NCBI GenBank assembly: GCA_050250755.1
Contig: JBFWOB010000010.1
Location: forward strand, 71,730 to 135,729
DNA: 64,000 bases
From: Ga0077555 sp050250755
GTDB taxonomy: Bacteria > Pseudomonadota > Alphaproteobacteria > Rhizobiales > Hyphomicrobiaceae
Reading direction: 5' to 3'
This document shows positions 62,409-64,000 of the stretch, piece after piece. Numbering within the stretch: the stretch's first letter is position 1; every line of letters begins with the position of its first letter. The notes under the pieces are model-generated. The model made no database searches, was not told the origin of the DNA, and worked only from the letters and a program-made list of their open reading frames with translations. The position numbers and the translations under genes were made by a program.

Positions 62409-63767
62409 ATGGTGGAGCGCGACGCGCCCGCCATGCGATCACTCGTGCTCGTTCCAGTCGTGGCGCAGCGTGCGGCGCGAGGCAACGGCTCGGAAGAACC
62501 GAGCCGCGCTGCGGTCAAGTCGCTGCATAGCCCTGAAGATCGCCTCGAGGAAGCCGTTGGGCTTGCCCAGGCGATCGACCTCGACATTGCCGACGGTCTC
62601 GTCGTTCCCGTAGCCAATCCGCGTCCGGCGACTTTGTTCGGCAGCGGCAAGGTCGAGGAAATACGCTCGCTCATCGAGGCAGAGCATTGTGGGCTGGTGA
62701 TCATCGATCACGCCGTTACGCCGATCCAGCAACGCAATCTCGAACGAGCATGGAATGCCAAGGTGCTCGACCGCACGGGGCTGATCCTGGAGATCTTCGG
62801 CAGACGGGCGCGAACGCGGGAAGGCCGCCTACAAGTCGAACTCGCGCATCTCACGTATCAAAAAAGCCGGCTGGTGCGGTCCTGGACCCATCTTGAGCGG
62901 CAACGCGGTGGCGCGGGCTTCCTCGGCGGTCCGGGCGAAACACAGCTCGAACTCGACCGCCGCATCATTGAGGATCGGATCGATTCACTGAAGCAAGAGC
63001 TGGAAACGGTCGTGCGCACGCGGGAGCTGCATCGGTCCGGCCGTCGCCGCGTGCCTTACCCCGTCACCGCAATCGTCGGCTACACCAACGCCGGCAAGTC
63101 GACGCTCTTCAATCGTGTCACCGGTGCGGGTGTGCTTGCCAAGGATCAGGTCTTCGCAACACTCGACCCGACGATGCGGGAGCTCCGATTGCCGAGCGGT
63201 CGGAGGATCATTCTGTCGGATACGGTCGGTTTCATTTCCGATCTGCCAACGACGCTCGTCGCGGCTTTCCGGGCCACTCTCGAAGAGGTCATCGAGGCGG
63301 ATCTCATTCTGCACGTCAGGGATATCTCGCATGCCGAGAGCGACGCGCAGGCGGGAGACGTGGCGGCTGTGCTCTCCGAGCTCGGCGTGACAGTGGATGG
63401 GCCGAGCGCCCACATCCTCGAGGTTTGGAACAAGATCGACCGCCTCTCGCCCGATCAGCGCGAAGAGGCGACGCACGCCGCTGCCCGTAACGCGTCGCCA
63501 CCGGTGCTTGTTTCGGCTGTGACCGGGGAGGGGATTGCGGATCTGCTGACGGCCATCGACTCGCGTCTCGCAGCTTCGGATGCGATCGTGGAAGTGATTG
63601 TCCGGCCGGAGGATGGGCAGCTCCTGGCGTGGCTCTACGAAAATGCCGATGTCGTTACCCGAGAGGCCGACGACGCTGGTGTAGCGCATGTCACGGTACG
63701 CGTGCCAGCCGAGGCCCGCCATCGGCTGGATCAGCAACTCAAAGCGAGAGCAGCTCCGAGCGCGTAG
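62409..63767 (+). CDS. hflX: GTPase HflX
   Basis: 452-residue ribosome-associated GTPase that splits stalled 70S ribosomes. N-terminal HflX domain (about 30-185, with PATLFGSGKVEEI and HLERQRGGAGFLGGPGETQL) and a G domain with G1 GYTNAGKST, switch segment FATLDPTMREL, G3 LSDTVGF and G4 WNKIDRL. The last 60 residues form the C-terminal domain. It starts 57 bp after hfq. Confidence 0.95.
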   Translation: MVERDAPAMRSLVLVPVVAQRAARGNGSEEPSRAAVKSLHSPEDRLEEAVGLAQAIDLDIADGLVVPVANPRPATLFGSGKVEEIRSLIEAEHCGLVIIDHAVTPIQQRNLERAWNAKVLDRTGLILEIFGRRARTREGRLQVELAHLTYQKSRLVRSWTHLERQRGGAGFLGGPGETQLELDRRIIEDRIDSLKQELETVVRTRELHRSGRRRVPYPVTAIVGYTNAGKSTLFNRVTGAGVLAKDQVFATLDPTMRELRLPSGRRIILSDTVGFISDLPTTLVAAFRATLEEVIEADLILHVRDISHAESDAQAGDVAAVLSELGVTVDGPSAHILEVWNKIDRLSPDQREEATHAAARNASPPVLVSAVTGEGIADLLTAIDSRLAASDAIVEVIVRPEDGQLLAWLYENADVVTREADDAGVAHVTVRVPAEARHRLDQQLKARAAPSA

Positions 63768-64000
63768 GGGCGCCCAGCGCCAGCAGAGCCGCTTCGACCA
63801 GGCCCTTCGGGGGAAGGGTGATGGCGCGCCAGTCGTAGCGCGTCGGCCGGATCCTCCCTCACGCATCTCAACGGTCATCCTCGCGCTTGTCGCAATGCTG
63901 TCCGGTTCATCGGGCGAATGCCAGTTTGAGTTGCTGGGGTTGGGATTGCGGGGGCGGCGGGCGGGGACAGGCGATCTCGGCGACGGAGCGTCGGTGCATG
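63768..64000. other. Region after hflX; no gene supported
   Basis: 233 bp at the window edge. A - strand frame ending at 63739 encodes RYDWRAITLPPKGLVEAALL and runs into stops at about 63865, and another - strand frame from the edge ends near 63911. They may be the tail of a damaged gene, or chance. mazG, often found after hflX in the order, is not visible. Confidence 0.3.

Overview
The window reads as a piece of the main chromosome of a GC-rich alphaproteobacterium of the order Hyphomicrobiales (Rhizobiales). The evidence is gene order and content: a cdsA-rseP-bamA-lpxD-fabZ-lpxA-lpxI-lpxB envelope cluster, fused ispDF next to dusB-ntrB-ntrC-ntrY-ntrX-hfq-hflX, LpxI in place of LpxH, and EcfG-type promoter sequences. 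GTG and TTG starts are frequent. Almost all of it is ordinary housekeeping DNA; I see no prophage, integrase, insertion sequence, CRISPR array, rRNA or plasmid replication gene.

Layout. 1-9957 (+): phospholipid and lipid A synthesis plus outer-membrane assembly, running from a truncated cdsA to lpxB. dxr, often found between cdsA and rseP, is absent; that gap holds an excellent sigma-54 promoter match instead. 10095-12261 (+): a PLP amino-acid decarboxylase and an agmatinase-family enzyme, a polyamine pair. 12263-24705: a mixed stretch with an MFS exporter, a small exported protein, a GST, a DapA-family lyase, a lytic transglycosylase, a very large fused membrane protein (DUF2157/GDYXXLXY type), an acetolactate-synthase-like enzyme, tRNA(CAU), a 57-residue protein behind a perfect EcfG-type promoter, an M20 peptidase and a PilZ protein. 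24706-29557: an AceE-like transketolase and a threonine ammonia-lyase that overlap by one base, transcribed divergently from an Lrp regulator across a perfect 10-bp inverted repeat, then a ParE/RelE-type toxin-antitoxin pair framed by an 11-bp direct repeat. 29691-38778 (-): PBP1C, a thioester alpha-2-macroglobulin and a YegD-type Hsp70. 39172-45276: an SDR without the usual Tyr/Lys, membrane proteins, CorA, a BenE-type transporter and a nucleotidyltransferase. 45319-52322: mfd, sdhE, recG, proC. 52678-63767: ispDF, dusB, the two Ntr two-component systems, hfq and hflX.

How parts work together. The first block supplies lipid A precursors (LpxA, LpxD, LpxI, LpxB), acyl chains (FabZ) and the BamA machine that inserts outer-membrane proteins; RseP handles envelope stress signalling. 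PBP1C and alpha-2-macroglobulin are a known pair for periplasmic repair and protease trapping. IlvA makes 2-oxobutyrate, a possible substrate for the adjacent AceE-like enzyme, with Lrp as probable switch. NtrB/C and NtrY/X sense nitrogen status and possibly redox, with Hfq and HflX acting after transcription.

The points most worth a second look are the sigma-54 promoter before rseP, the EcfG promoter before the 57-residue protein, the apparent insertion scar around the toxin-antitoxin pair, the LpxI protein with a decayed second copy of its C-terminal domain, the IlvA/AceE-like/Lrp locus with its operator, and NtrX lacking the sigma-54 contact loop. I found no clear case of a wholly new multi-gene defence or mobile system.
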